A stretch of DNA of 64,000 nucleotides from Mangrovivirga cuniculi (GTDB lineage: Bacteria; Bacteroidota; Bacteroidia; Cytophagales; Cyclobacteriaceae), in the NCBI RefSeq assembly GCF_005166025.1, contig NZ_CP028923.1, positions 1,552,001 through 1,616,000 on the forward strand, written 5' to 3'. Numbering within the stretch: position 1 is the stretch's first letter; every line of letters begins with the position of its first letter. The notes below the pieces were generated by a model that did not search any database, was not told where the DNA came from, and saw only the letters and a list, made by a program, of their open reading frames with translations. A program made the translations under genes and the position numbers. Shown here piece by piece: positions 29,644 to 40,509 of the stretch.

Positions 29644-29895
29644 TCCAGATGTTAGCGAAGCGCATCTCGAATCATTAATAAATAGGATCTTAGATCCGTG
29701 TCTAGAATAATAATTCCTATTATTGAATCAACCATGATTCTGGCGTATTATAATGCTTCCCTGGTTCAAGCATCGCGCTTGGACCCTCAAAATGCAGATT
29801 CATTCCATTATAAACTAATCATCCTGCCACCAACTAACAGATTTCTCCTTGCTGATTCGCCTTTCGGCTTGCAGCACAGGACGAGCGAAATGACG
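29644..29895. repeat. Dispersed ~250-bp copy of the repeat
   Basis: Aligns along its length with the first 230-250 bp of each 840-bp unit (compare 23218-23450), same orientation, with scattered substitutions and a small insertion. It ends about 20 bp from the stop of the macroglobulin gene. The hairpin at its start has arms TCCAGAT and ATCTCGA, intermediate between other copies. Confidence 0.85.
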
Positions 29896-29914
29896 AGCAG
29901 TTTGTTGATTTTTC

Positions 29915-32900
29915 TTATTCGATCACTATACTTTTAAGTTCCTCATTAGCATTGAAAGTAGGGAAATACATCAACTCGATCTTTGCCGGGTTGAGACTAT
30001 ATTTTCCTGTATATCGAGGAATCAGCTTGATTTTATATGTATAAGTTCCTTCAGGCAATCGCTGGCAAAAGATTGCTGCTTCGTTTTTAAAATATTCAGT
30101 ATGAACAGCGTAAGGATGGTTCTGAGGTTTTTCTGAATATGAACATCCTGCAGGGACAGGGATATTCATCATGACATACTCAGCTGCTTTATTTACTTTG
30201 ACCGTCACCTTCAGCGTTACTTCTTTACCCGCTTCAAGCATATTTCCGCTATACTCTTCAAACTCAGAAGTAATTTTAAAGTCTGCACTTTTTCTTTCTG
30301 GTGTTTCATTCCAGTATTGCTGGAAGCTAGTCAAATATACAGGGAAGTCTCCGGTTTTTGAAACACTGATAGATTCTGTGGGCTGCAATTCGGCATCAAA
30401 TGGAAATGTTGTAACCAGTGAATCAATTTGACTGCTAAAACTTAATTGGGGTTTTACTGATTCACTTTTCTTTCCAAACAGATTCGGAACAATAGTTTCT
30501 ATTATCCTCGCTGATTCAAAAGTGTTAGCCCAGTACCTGTTTTTACGTTTTTCAAGAATGTATCCGGTGATTTTTTGCAACGTTTCCTTATGGTTAACAC
30601 TCGAATCATTAGCGTAAAGTCGATAGGCTTTCAAGCTGGTTTGGATGTCATTTTCATAGATCGATCTGAAATAAGTATTTCCATCTGTGAAATAGACATT
30701 TCCAAACATAGTTTCTTTTTTGAATGTATCTAATGTATCCAAATTTATCTCTAATCCAGCTTTTTGCTTAAGACTCATGAGGTCAAGCATCGTACCCAGG
30801 GTTTTGTATTTCATCGAGTCAATATCCAGGATCAAATCACTGTAGTTTGCCGAAGTATCCAAATCTATGAGTGTTTTTAGTATGTCTATCTTGTTGGATA
30901 TCCCTGTTTTTTCACTTTTTAATTTTATGATCAGGGTCTGAGATAATTTCGAAATGTCTAATTCAACATTATAACCTTCTTTTTGAGCCTGATGCAATGC
31001 TTCGATCACATGCATACTGATCCATATTGTCTCCGGTGAGTTTTTCCACCATCCCCAAAAACCTGAATCTTTCTGGTTATTTATCAGCTTTTTAACCAGT
31101 TTGTTGATTTTATTATCATACTTAAATTCTTTTTTCTGATAATTATTGATCTTTTTGAGAGCTAAGAGGCTCTTGATTTTGGAAGCTATTTGTTCATTAC
31201 ATAAATACCTGTAATTAGTAACCCCGATTGCTTCATCTTCGAATACCTCCAGCAGATCAGCTCGAGCGTGAATCTTTACCGGGCCTTTTTCAGGATCAAA
31301 AGATAATTCGACCGTAGTGTCATTTCTCAATGCGATAAAACTGCCGATGGTTTCTTTCAGTCCTTTTTTATAAACTTTAATTGATCTTTCTTCACCATCG
31401 AAATAACCATCTTCTTTTTCCAGATAATATTTTGCTTTAAGAGAATCTCCTTTTCCAGTTAAATGAAGAGAATCAATACTGGAATTTATCAATTGCACAT
31501 TTTTACTGAATTTTTCATCACCATTAAGCTCAAACCTGGTTTGAACCTGTAGGGTGTCAGCTATATAATTTTTTGCTTTTCCAATTGCTATAGCTTCATC
31601 ACCTTCGACTAAAAATCGAGGAAGAGATAGCTGTGCCATTATCGGCTTATATGATTTGATCTGGCCGGTTGTTTTTCCTGATTGCTTTTTAGCATTCATT
31701 GCCAGGTAAATAGTTTTCCATTTGGTAACGTCATCAGGAAAGGTGACTTCAAAAGTAGCTTTACCGTTTTTATCCGTTTGTAGTTTAGGTTGCCAAAAAG
31801 CATAATCCGAAAAATTATTTCTAATCGAACTACTTTGAAGTGTCGATTCCAGAAAATCATTACCAAATTCTGCCCCACTATTTTTTAATCCCGGGGCCGG
31901 ATTCCCGGTAAAACCTTTTGTGGTAATAATCATTACTCCATTGGCAGCCCTTGCACCGTACAGAGCAGTGGCTTCTTCAGATTTTAAAACATTAACATTA
32001 CCGATCGTATCCATATTTAGATTTTCGGTATCTCCATCATAGATTACTCCATCGATTACTATTAAAGGTTTTGAATTTGCTATCATGCTGTTGACTCCCC
32101 GAATTTGAATATTATTTGTACTTCCCATTAATTCAGAATCAGCAAGGATATTCACTCCCGCAACACTTCCATTTAAAGTGGAAACACTCGCAGATAATGA
32201 TTTTCTTTTAGAAGATACTGCATATCCAGTTACAACCACTTCGGATAGTTCATTAACATCCTCTTCAAGCTGGATATCCAGAAACGAATTATCAACGGGT
32301 ATTTCTTTGATAACATATCCAATAGATGATACCACAACAATTCCAAATCCTGAAGGAATTGTTAAATTGAACTGACCTTGTATATCGGTGACCGTACCCT
32401 GGTTTGTTCCTTTAACAATAACATTTACACCTGGAATTCCCTCTCCGGATAAGTCCTTTACGATACCACTGATCCGGGCGCCCGGGCCGGTATATGTTTT
32501 TTCCTTTAGAAAAGTGTTTTTAATATTTTTCTGAACCGGATCGTTTTTATCATAAAATTTACCTCTATTGTAGATTACTGATTCAATAAGCTCATTAACT
32601 TTTATACTAAAACTATCTTTCTTCATTTCGTTTGAATAGTCTAGCCTGGTGTAGTTAAGTCCATTTGTACGTACACTTATCGAATCAAATTCACGATAAT
32701 ATGATCCGGTGTAAAAGTAGACCAGTTTATAATTTCCTGAATCCAGCTGGTGAAATATATTAATGTTACCAGGATATATACGGATAAAATCAGCATCATC
32801 AGATTTAAAAAGTAATATGTTTAACAGTTCTCTTTCTTTCTTTTTGGTATTTATAATTTCAGTTTTTAACCTTCCATAACCATCAAGTGTCTTTCCTGGA

Positions 32901-35832
32901 TTATTATATTTTCGATTGCTAAGCTTTAATTTTTGTTTATAAAGATCATTCCATCTTTTAATTGAGTCGGCAGTGATGATTGTATGATCAAATTTTTGAG
33001 AAGGCGTATGATTTAATGAAGCAGGATATTTTAATCCATCATTCCACTCTCTCATTTTTATAATACCTTCTTTAAACTCATAATTGAAGTTTCGTTCGAA
33101 AAAGAAGCTAGTTTCATAATTTTCCAGGCTGTTGAGTTTTAAAGAACCGGAAACCGGACCACTGTAGTTACTATAATTACTCCTGGTATTGGGAATATTT
33201 AATAAATATAAGTTTTCACCGTCCTCTACAAATGTAAATTTATTATGAAAGGAATCCTTATAGTTTAAAATATAAGGGTATAGCAATTGCTTTTCCTGCT
33301 CGCTGAGAAATGGCTTCTTCTCTTTGAGAACTAAATTTTCATCTTTGTAATTATCTTTATCGATGGAAAATATTAATTTTTCACCGGGCATAAATCCTAC
33401 ATAAGGCAATGTGATCTCATTGGTTGCTGTTCTTAAAGTAATCTTGTGAAAACCAGAAGAAATGCGGAATGAATAAGGTGCCGGAATGGTATTCCATGCA
33501 AAATAGATTGGTATATTATCCACATAAATCACCTGGACAGGGTCCACCTGGCCTTCACTGATAACATAAGGAGCAAATTGGGTTACCGAATCTTTAGTGT
33601 AGAAATCGGTGCGATACATATTTTCACCAGGATATAAAAATTTATAATACTCGATGCTGTCAAGTCCTGCAAGAGCTTTCCAGGTGTCATAGTTTAGCTT
33701 TTTATCTAAATAACCCGGAGCGATTTTATTTTGAATAGTGAACTTATTAATCAGTTCTTTACCCTTTCTTTGCTCTTCAAAAGAAGGTACATCCGGTCCG
33801 TTGTCTTTGAATTTGCTTGTAATAGAATAGGCGGTCAGGTCTACTCCCTGTACCGGGTCACCATCGACATTGGTTACTGATACTGTGATTTCAGTTTTTT
33901 GTCCGGGATAAACCAGTGCAGGCCCGTCAATAGAAATTTTTAATTCGTCTTCTATCAAAGGGATAGAATAATTCTCATTGACAATTCTACCAGCCCATAA
34001 ATATTGCACCGAAAGGAAATACTCATTTTTAGTATAGGTTCTTTGCGAGTAACTTAATTTTTTAGAATAACCTGATTCTTTCTCCTTATTCCTTTTATAA
34101 ATATGATAAGTAAAAGGGATGTCCCTAGGGTTTTTAATGTCAATGTAAATTGAATCTGAATCGCGTGAAGAATAAACTTGTAGTCTGCTTTCTTCTAAGT
34201 TCATGTTAAAAAACTGTTTCTTTTTATCAGATTTCAAGATATACCTCTCGATGTATGGTGAAATAGGTAGTGAAGAAGGTAATTTAGTTGAGTCTATGAG
34301 CTTCTGGTTTCCAAAATGATCTTCAGAATATATTGCAGCATAGATTTCTTTTTCGTTCAAGTCTTCAAAGTACCGGAATGTCAGGGAATCAATATCCAGA
34401 GAAAGAGTGAAGTGATCTCTTGAATAATAATAATTTAATGTCTTTTCCTTTGTAATCGATTCATTATCTGAAGTCAGTAATCTGACCCGGACTTTGTATT
34501 CTATATTAGCCTTCGGAAAACAGGAAGATGGAATTTTTATTTCAGTTTCTCCGGTTTGTTTTAATGGGAGGTTTTTACTGAAAAGTGTATCGGGTACAAA
34601 GACATTTTTAGAAAAGAATCCGGTTGTGCTTTTTGTAAAGGCTGTGATTTCTAATCTACCATCAAAAACATTCAGATCATTTTCATCAAATCCCCGGGCA
34701 TAAATTTTGAGTGTATCATTGTTATAATGCTCAGTTTTGCCTGATCTCAAGGTAAGATCAATACTTTTTAATTCGTATTCTTCATATTTGAAACCACCTG
34801 TAATGTAATTGTTCCAGTGGCCATCAGTCAGGGAGATTCTGTAATACCTGTCGAGCTTCATTTTTAGTGAATCATGAAGGTAAAATTGAAATGAATAGCC
34901 ACCATCCCGATAAGGATTTAGTTCCATTAACTCACGATTTTTATCAGTAGTCATTTCAACCCAGACCTTCTTTTTAATGGTTTACCTTTTTTATCGACTA
35001 TAAACGCTTTGACTTTAACTGTATCACTGGGCTTGTACATAGGTTTGTTAAAAGCCATATATCCGGTGTACTTATTATTGAAATCACAATAATACGGATC
35101 GAAGATACAGGCAGTTTTTTCATAAGTATTCACGAAAAAATCTTTAATTGAATAAATAGTTCCCTGAGGCCAGCCGTATTTAATCGAATAGTATCCATCT
35201 ATGGGGATATCCAGTATAAATGTGATTGGATGCCAAATATATTTTAAGGGAGTGCCGTAAAAAGTTTTTCTATATGCCCTGGTCAATCCTGAATTAGCAA
35301 ATTGCCGATCGAGTTTATAATAAGAAGTAATTCCTTCATGGGTAACTGTGACGATTCCATGCTTGTTAGATTTTTTGTCGGTAAATGAGCGCGTCTTCTT
35401 TGAGTATTTGAGCTTTTTATCATTAACCCGTACTTCGGCATCATCAATGATATTACCTTCAAGGTCATAGATCTGGATATCCAGGTCACTGGTATTGTTC
35501 AATGAATAAATATTAAAATCTCTTATGCTTGTCATCTCGATTTTTTGTTCTCCTCCATAAGAGAAAGTTTTTAAATAGTGGCCCGGAGGAAGTTTTTCAT
35601 CGTATCCCTTATCTGTTGGGAAAGAGTCTATTTTAGTATGGAAAAAAGTCGAATCAAGCTTTACTATTTTGGTGTTATAAATAAGTTTGGCTTCCTGATC
35701 GGTAATCTGATAGATGTAGGTAAAAGGACTGGTTTTCCTGCTTTCGAGGAGATCCTGGGCAGATATTTTTAAAAAACCGATTATAAATAGTATAAAAAAT
35801 AGAGGTAGAGGTTTAGAATAGATTTTTTGCAT
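29915..35832 (-). CDS. Giant alpha-2-macroglobulin-like protein with TonB-plug insertion, interrupted by a 1-nt frameshift
   Basis: Two minus-strand frames form one gene. The first (start ATG at 35832, signal peptide MQKIYSKPLPLFFILFI...SAQ) ends at 34951; the second runs to 29915. Adding one T to the run 34971-34975 joins them through GKPLKKKVWVEM into about 1972 aa. It has MG-type beta domains, then a CarboxypepD-reg-like domain (ISGIVKDLSGEGIPGVNVI) and a TonB-receptor plug (PLIVIDGVIYDG, ATALYGARAANGVMIITTKG). After those come the macroglobulin core, and CNEQ (codons at 31190-31201), a possible thioester Cys-x-Glu-Gln, within a helical domain. Macroglobulins trap proteases in the envelope. 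The longer start at 35931 gives a non-signal N-terminus and is less likely. Confidence 0.8.
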
Positions 35833-35999
35833 AGTCAGATATTTTCTTTCAGGATGCAGCGGTTGATGAAATTCCATAAAAAAGTTTAAAAAATATTTGA
35901 AAGAGATTTGTGGAAATAAATTAATTCCCAATAGTTGTAAATATAACTAATTTTTTAGTTATTTAATATCACTAAACCTTTGTAAGAAACGAAAACATT

Positions 36000-36845
36000 A
36001 TGAAAAGACATATTTTAATTATTTCAACCTTGTTAATTTTCTTTTTATGGGGATGTAAAGAGGATGATAGAATGATGTATGCTGAAAGTGCAAACGATTA
36101 TGCTCTTGATATTCCTGCTACTTCAATGTCTCCAATGCCACCACCCTCCAATGTATCTCATGATGAGTCGATTACACGAAAAATCATAAAAACCGGTCAA
36201 ATTGAGATTGAGTCGAATGATATAAGTGAAGATTATCAGAAATTGAAGGGTCTCCTGAAAGGAACAAACGCATATATTGAATCAGAGGACCAATATAGGT
36301 CAGATAGAGAGATTTCCTATACTATAAAAATTCGTGTTCCTTCTGAAAAATACGATACACTTTTTAATTCGATGGTCAGCACAGCAGATCGATTAATTCG
36401 AAAACAATCGAATATTGAAGATGTTACAGAGCGCTACCATGATCTAAAGACCCGGATCAAAAATCAAAAAGCTCTGGAAAAAAGATACCTGGAGATATTA
36501 AGAAACGCTACAAAGGTTTCTGATATACTTGAGATTGAATCCAAGCTTACGGAAGTACGGTCAGAAATTGAAACGCTTGAAGGAAAATTCAAATATTTAA
36601 GCAAGCAAATTTCGTTTAGTTCGATTACTCTCTTAATGGTTGAGAAACTTCCCTACACCCATATACCAGAAAAAAATACAGGCTTCGGAGAAAAATTGCT
36701 TGGTTCATTTGATAATGGCTGGAGTATTTTCTTATCATTTATAGTTGGTGTTTTCAGTCTTTGGCCTTTCTTAATTCTTTTGATTGTATCTTTTTATCTT
36801 TTTAAGAGATATAGAAAAAGAAAAAGGCAAACTACTAGTAAATAA
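36000..36845 (+). CDS. DUF4349 lipoprotein
   Basis: A 281-aa protein with a signal peptide and lipobox FLWGC (Cys19), then a Pro/Ser-rich linker. The DUF4349 core follows (about 60-220): RKIIKTGQIEIES strand, IKIRVPSEKYDTLFNSM, a long coiled coil (TERYHDLKTRIKNQKALEKRYLEIL), and LEIESKLTEVRSEIE. One C-terminal membrane helix (about 245-268) precedes a basic tail. It is thus tethered both by lipid and by helix, or cleaved in between. Function is unknown for the family. It is divergent from the macroglobulin gene with about 167 bp between starts, so the two may share control. Confidence 0.85.
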   Translation: MKRHILIISTLLIFFLWGCKEDDRMMYAESANDYALDIPATSMSPMPPPSNVSHDESITRKIIKTGQIEIESNDISEDYQKLKGLLKGTNAYIESEDQYRSDREISYTIKIRVPSEKYDTLFNSMVSTADRLIRKQSNIEDVTERYHDLKTRIKNQKALEKRYLEILRNATKVSDILEIESKLTEVRSEIETLEGKFKYLSKQISFSSITLLMVEKLPYTHIPEKNTGFGEKLLGSFDNGWSIFLSFIVGVFSLWPFLILLIVSFYLFKRYRKRKRQTTSK

Positions 36846-36864
36846 ATACTGCTCTGAATCAAGG

Positions 36865-36975
36865 CTTCACTGGTTCAGGCATCGCGTTTGGATCCATAAC
36901 ACACAGGTATCCACATACAGATTTCTCCTTGCTGATCCGCCTCTCGGCTCACAGCACAAGACGAGCGAAATGACG
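36865..36975. repeat. Degenerate dispersed repeat copy
   Basis: Matches 21657-21765 of the 840-bp unit with substitutions (CTGGTTCAGGC hairpin, CAGATTTCTCC, GCTCACAGCACAAGACGA, CGAAATGACG). Same orientation as all other copies. Not coding. Confidence 0.82.
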
Positions 36976-37008
36976 ATTAGGGGATTGGTCTGTGCATTTA
37001 ACAAAAAT

Positions 37009-37200
37009 GATCGAGCGCGTTTAGCGATAGCGTAACGCGTTTGTGATAGTATTGAGTTATTAGGTTGATTTGTTATCAGTAATCTTGACTTGATGATGGT
37101 TTGAACCAGGATTTAAAAAGATTAATTAGATTGTTTTTGAAGACGTTGCTCCAGATGTTAGCGGAGCGCATCTGGAAGTGAGAATAAAAAGGATCTTAGT
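37009..37200. repeat. Dispersed repeat copy with compensated hairpin
   Basis: Corresponds to 21394-21600: GATCGAGCGCGTTTAGCG, the TTATTAGGTTGATT stretch and the hairpin. Here the stem arms are TCCAGAT (37150-37156) and ATCTGGA (37170-37176), perfectly paired. In the tandem array they are TCGAGAT and ATCTCGA, so one base pair has changed on both sides. The remaining DNA to 37397 is AT-rich with no feature recognised. Confidence 0.8.
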
Positions 37201-37397
37201 TCCGTATTAACTGCTTCGTGGGAACATGAACCATGGCAATAAAGAAAATTGCTTATGCAATTTGTTCAACCACGAGAATCCTTTATTGTTTCAAGCGTCG
37301 TGCTTTGACCGTCATTATATAAAAATAAACAACCAAATCAAGATTGAATATTATATCCTTGGCTTGATTCGCTTAATTTTTGTTAACTTTTATACTA

Positions 37398-38693
37398 ATG
37401 AAAGAAGACATTACCATATTAGCTGTTGCATTAGGATTAGGTCTGTTGGTAGGACTACAAAGGGAGAGAGGTAAGATCAAGATCGCCGGAATCAGGACTT
37501 TTAGCCTTATCACTTTATTTGGTGCAGTTACTGGCTTAGTAGCCAGAGAGTTTAACGAAATATGGCTGGTTGCTGCCGGAATAATTGCCTTAGCTTTCGT
37601 GGTGGGAATGGCGAACTTTCTAAAGAGGAAAGAAGAAGAACCGGATATTGGTCAGACAACTGAAATTGCGGCATTATTAATGTACTCTCTTGGCTTTTAT
37701 CTTGCTATAGGAAATATGACTATCGGAGTTGTGGTGGGAGCAGCAGTGGCACTGTTATTATATCTGAAGGGATTTTTTACTCGTACAATCCCAAAACTAG
37801 GAGAAAAAGATATCCAGGCCATCATGGTTTTTGCCGCGGTATCTTTAATTGTTCTTCCAATATTACCCGATAAATATTATGGGCCATATAATGTTCTCAA
37901 TCCACAGGAAATATGGTTAATGGTTGTGCTGATCGTCGGGCTCAGTGTTGTCGGGTATTTCGTTTATAAATGGCTGGGTAAACGTACAGGTACAGGTGTA
38001 AGTGGAGTGCTTGGTGGATTAATATCCAGTACGGCCACTACTGCAACATATTCAAAACTTTCAGGCCAGGTAAAATCTTCAACAAAAAGTATAGCCTTTA
38101 TAATTATCGCAGCATCTGCAGTATCTTTTATTCGAATTATCATTGAGGTTATCGCAGTAGGGCCTCAATTTACCGGGACGGTTATCCCACCTCTTTTAAT
38201 TGTTGCTATAGTTTTTTGTGTGATTTCAGTTTTTGTATTTATTCAGAGTGATAAAGCACAGGAAGAAAAAGTGCCGGAGCCTGATAACCCTGCCCAGTTT
38301 AAAACAGCTATTATTTTCGCTGTATTGTACGGAATTATTATTCTTTTGATCGCTTTTGCTAAAGATAAACTTGGTAATAGTGGTCTTTATATTGTTTCGC
38401 TCCTAAGTGGTTTAACCGACGTGGATGCCATCACCCTTTCAATGACTAATACGATGCAAAAAGGTACTATTGATCCGACGCAGGGATGGAAATATATTAT
38501 GGTTGGAGGCTTATCAAATTTATTATTCAAAGGTGGAATGACCATATCAATGGCAAGTAAAAGGGTAACCAAGATTGTAATTCCTGTTTTTCTAATAATT
38601 ATCGGAGTAGGAGTGGTGTTGATTTTCATTTGGCCGGATATTAATCTGTTCCAAACAATATCTTTTGACTTTTTAAATACACAATCAGAATAA
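37398..38693 (+). CDS. MgtC/SapB-DUF4010 family membrane protein
   Basis: A 431-aa polytopic membrane protein. The N-terminal part (about 1-140) is MgtC/SapB-like, with the family block ALGLGLLVGLQRER and GIRTFSLITLFGA. The C-terminal part (about 170-410) is the DUF4010 domain, with GVLGGLISSTATTATYS and SGLTDVDAITLSM blocks and several helices. Transport or magnesium-related roles are proposed for relatives; the substrate is not known. An upstream TTG at 37380 is in frame, but the ATG at 37398 begins at the conserved first helix and is preferred. A bidirectional terminator lies downstream. Confidence 0.86.
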   Translation: MKEDITILAVALGLGLLVGLQRERGKIKIAGIRTFSLITLFGAVTGLVAREFNEIWLVAAGIIALAFVVGMANFLKRKEEEPDIGQTTEIAALLMYSLGFYLAIGNMTIGVVVGAAVALLLYLKGFFTRTIPKLGEKDIQAIMVFAAVSLIVLPILPDKYYGPYNVLNPQEIWLMVVLIVGLSVVGYFVYKWLGKRTGTGVSGVLGGLISSTATTATYSKLSGQVKSSTKSIAFIIIAASAVSFIRIIIEVIAVGPQFTGTVIPPLLIVAIVFCVISVFVFIQSDKAQEEKVPEPDNPAQFKTAIIFAVLYGIIILLIAFAKDKLGNSGLYIVSLLSGLTDVDAITLSMTNTMQKGTIDPTQGWKYIMVGGLSNLLFKGGMTISMASKRVTKIVIPVFLIIIGVGVVLIFIWPDINLFQTISFDFLNTQSE

Positions 38694-38837
38694 TTGGGAG
38701 TAAATCCAAACTATTGCCGGCCTTGACTTTGGCTATAGAGATTTTAACAAAGTCACTGAAAAATACCGGCTGGGCACTTTAAAATCGATAAATATTTGAG
38801 AATGGGGGTAGAGCTCTAAAAGCCTATGCCTGAAAAT

Positions 38838-38870
38838 AAAAATCCCACAGGTTTTGCCCGTGGGATTTTT
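38838..38870. terminator. Bidirectional Rho-independent terminator
   Basis: An 11-bp stem (38838-38848/38860-38870) with A-tract on one side and T-tract on the other, between two convergent genes. It can stop transcription from both directions. Confidence 0.9.
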
Positions 38871-38887
38871 TATTATCTCCAAGATTT

Positions 38888-39298
38888 TTACCTCTTCCTA
38901 ATTTCAGATTCAGAGACCAATTTAAACAAATAGGTCACCATATCATCATCAGTTTTCCCGTCGATCAATATCCCCTTGGGAAATACTTTTGGGTCATTGA
39001 TGACCAAATTAAAATTTCGCTCCCTGTAATTATATGCTCTTTTATCTTTATATCTGATCACCAGAATATAATCATACCTGTCGCTATCCAGTACTTTTTG
39101 GACTTCGTATCCGGTTATAAAACCTCTTTTTAAAGCTACTTTGTGTTGCTTTTCCCAAACCTCTTCAAGGTACTCAACAAAATTTCTCGTTTCACCTTCT
39201 TTGACTTTTAGATATTGTTGAGATACAATGTCTTGAGAAAAAGTATTGACCTGAAAAAATAAAAATACTAGTGTAAAAAAAGAAAAAAATCTAATCAT
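38888..39298 (-). CDS. Small secreted protein of unknown function
   Basis: A 136-aa protein with a clear signal peptide (RFFSFFTLVFLFFQVNTFSQ, about residues 3-22). The mature part is mixed alpha/beta with VEYLEEVWEKQHKVALKRGF and a YDYILVIRYKDK strand. That pattern resembles the small ferredoxin-like dimeric alpha-beta proteins (NIPSNAP/antibiotic monooxygenase-like) often found as secreted proteins in Bacteroidota, but I cannot assign a family. It stands alone, convergent with the MgtC-like gene and divergent from the LysR gene. Confidence 0.72.
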   Translation of the reverse strand: MIRFFSFFTLVFLFFQVNTFSQDIVSQQYLKVKEGETRNFVEYLEEVWEKQHKVALKRGFITGYEVQKVLDSDRYDYILVIRYKDKRAYNYRERNFNLVINDPKVFPKGILIDGKTDDDMVTYLFKLVSESEIRKR

Positions 39299-39460
39299 GG
39301 CTCAATCATTTTTATCAAAGATAAGCATTTAGACATCTGTTACATAAATAAGTTTTATCCGAAACATTACAATTCACTATAAAAAGTCAAGATAATCATA
39401 AACAAAATTTTATATAATAAGTTAAAAGAAATGTAAACAGTAATAAACATAAATAATCAG

Positions 39461-40426
39461 ATGAACTTCACATTGCACCAGTTAAGAGTTTTTGCTGCAG
39501 TAACCGAGCATCAGAGCGTAACAAAGGCAGCGGAATCATTATTTATGACCCAGCCAGCAGTCAGTATTCAATTAAAACATCTACAAGATCAGTTTGACGT
39601 CCCATTAACCGAGGTAATTGGAAGAAAGATACATATTACAGATGCCGGCGAGGAATTAGCTACTCTGGCGAAGGAGATATTGGGCAATGTCGATGAAATA
39701 CAAACGAAAATGTCGGCTCTTCGTGGGGTCACTGCAGGTAAGCTCAAGTTAGCTGTGGTATCAACAGGGAAGTATTTTATGCCTCACTTTATCAGTGAGT
39801 ATCATGAAAAATATGAAGAAGTTAAATTATTTGTCGATGTAAGTAACAGGCGAAAAGTTCTTTCATCTCTTCAATCTAACGATGTGGATTTTGCGGTGGT
39901 TTCTATCCTTCCGGATCTTGAAGGTATAGAATATGAAGAAATTATGCCAAATCCACTATATGTTGTTTCGGGAACTAATTCCAATATCCCCGAGAAGAAG
40001 TTTTATGAACCTCAGGATCTTGAAGAAATACCTTTTATTTTCAGGGAGGAGGGTTCCGGAACCCGGACCATGCTGGAAAAATATATCGCTGAGAATAAAA
40101 TAAATCCTAAAGTAATGCTGGAGCTCACCACTAATGAGGCTGTAAAACAGGCAATTATGGCAGGATTAGGAGTTTCAGTAATTTCAGCGTATTCAATGCG
40201 ACTGGAATTAAAGAATGAAGAATTAAAAATACTACCGGTAAAAGGTTATCCGCTGGTAAATACCTGGTACCTGGTTTGGTTAAAAGGAAAGAAATTCTCC
40301 CCGGCATCTTCTGCATTTCTTGATTTTATTCGATCTGAAAAAGAACGAATTTATGAGGATAAATTTGCAGATTATTATTTTGAAAAAGAAAATTTAAAGG
40401 GAACGAAAATGGCAGTAAAAGAGTGA
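39461..40426 (+). CDS. LysR-family transcriptional regulator
   Basis: A 321-aa LysR-type regulator. Residues 2-60 form the winged helix-turn-helix (LHQLRVFAAVTEHQSVTKAA, then FMTQPAVSIQLKHLQ and a GRKIHITDAGEEL wing). Residues about 90-295 form the periplasmic-binding-like effector domain. The sequence resembles CbbR/CysB-type subfamilies with a REEGSGTRTMLE ligand loop typical of CysB/CbbR relatives, but the inducer cannot be read from sequence. It is divergent from the small secreted gene with 162 bp between them. A terminator follows. Confidence 0.88.
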   Translation: MNFTLHQLRVFAAVTEHQSVTKAAESLFMTQPAVSIQLKHLQDQFDVPLTEVIGRKIHITDAGEELATLAKEILGNVDEIQTKMSALRGVTAGKLKLAVVSTGKYFMPHFISEYHEKYEEVKLFVDVSNRRKVLSSLQSNDVDFAVVSILPDLEGIEYEEIMPNPLYVVSGTNSNIPEKKFYEPQDLEEIPFIFREEGSGTRTMLEKYIAENKINPKVMLELTTNEAVKQAIMAGLGVSVISAYSMRLELKNEELKILPVKGYPLVNTWYLVWLKGKKFSPASSAFLDFIRSEKERIYEDKFADYYFEKENLKGTKMAVKE

Positions 40427-40468
40427 AATACTATTTAAAGGTTCAGGTTGTTTAACGTTGATGAATAG

Positions 40469-40503
40469 AAAAGGAGAAGCAAATCAAGCTTCTCCTTTTT
40501 TTT
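40469..40503. terminator. Bidirectional Rho-independent terminator
   Basis: A 10-bp stem (40471-40480/40488-40497) with a 7-base loop and a long T-run on the plus strand and A-tract on the other. It lies between the convergent LysR and TlpA-like genes. Confidence 0.9.
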
Positions 40504-40509
40504 ATCAAA

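Noticed and set aside
29698-29937. Open frame over the dispersed repeat
   Set aside because: It is made of repeat sequence shared with 21.5-23.4 kb and overlaps the macroglobulin stop.
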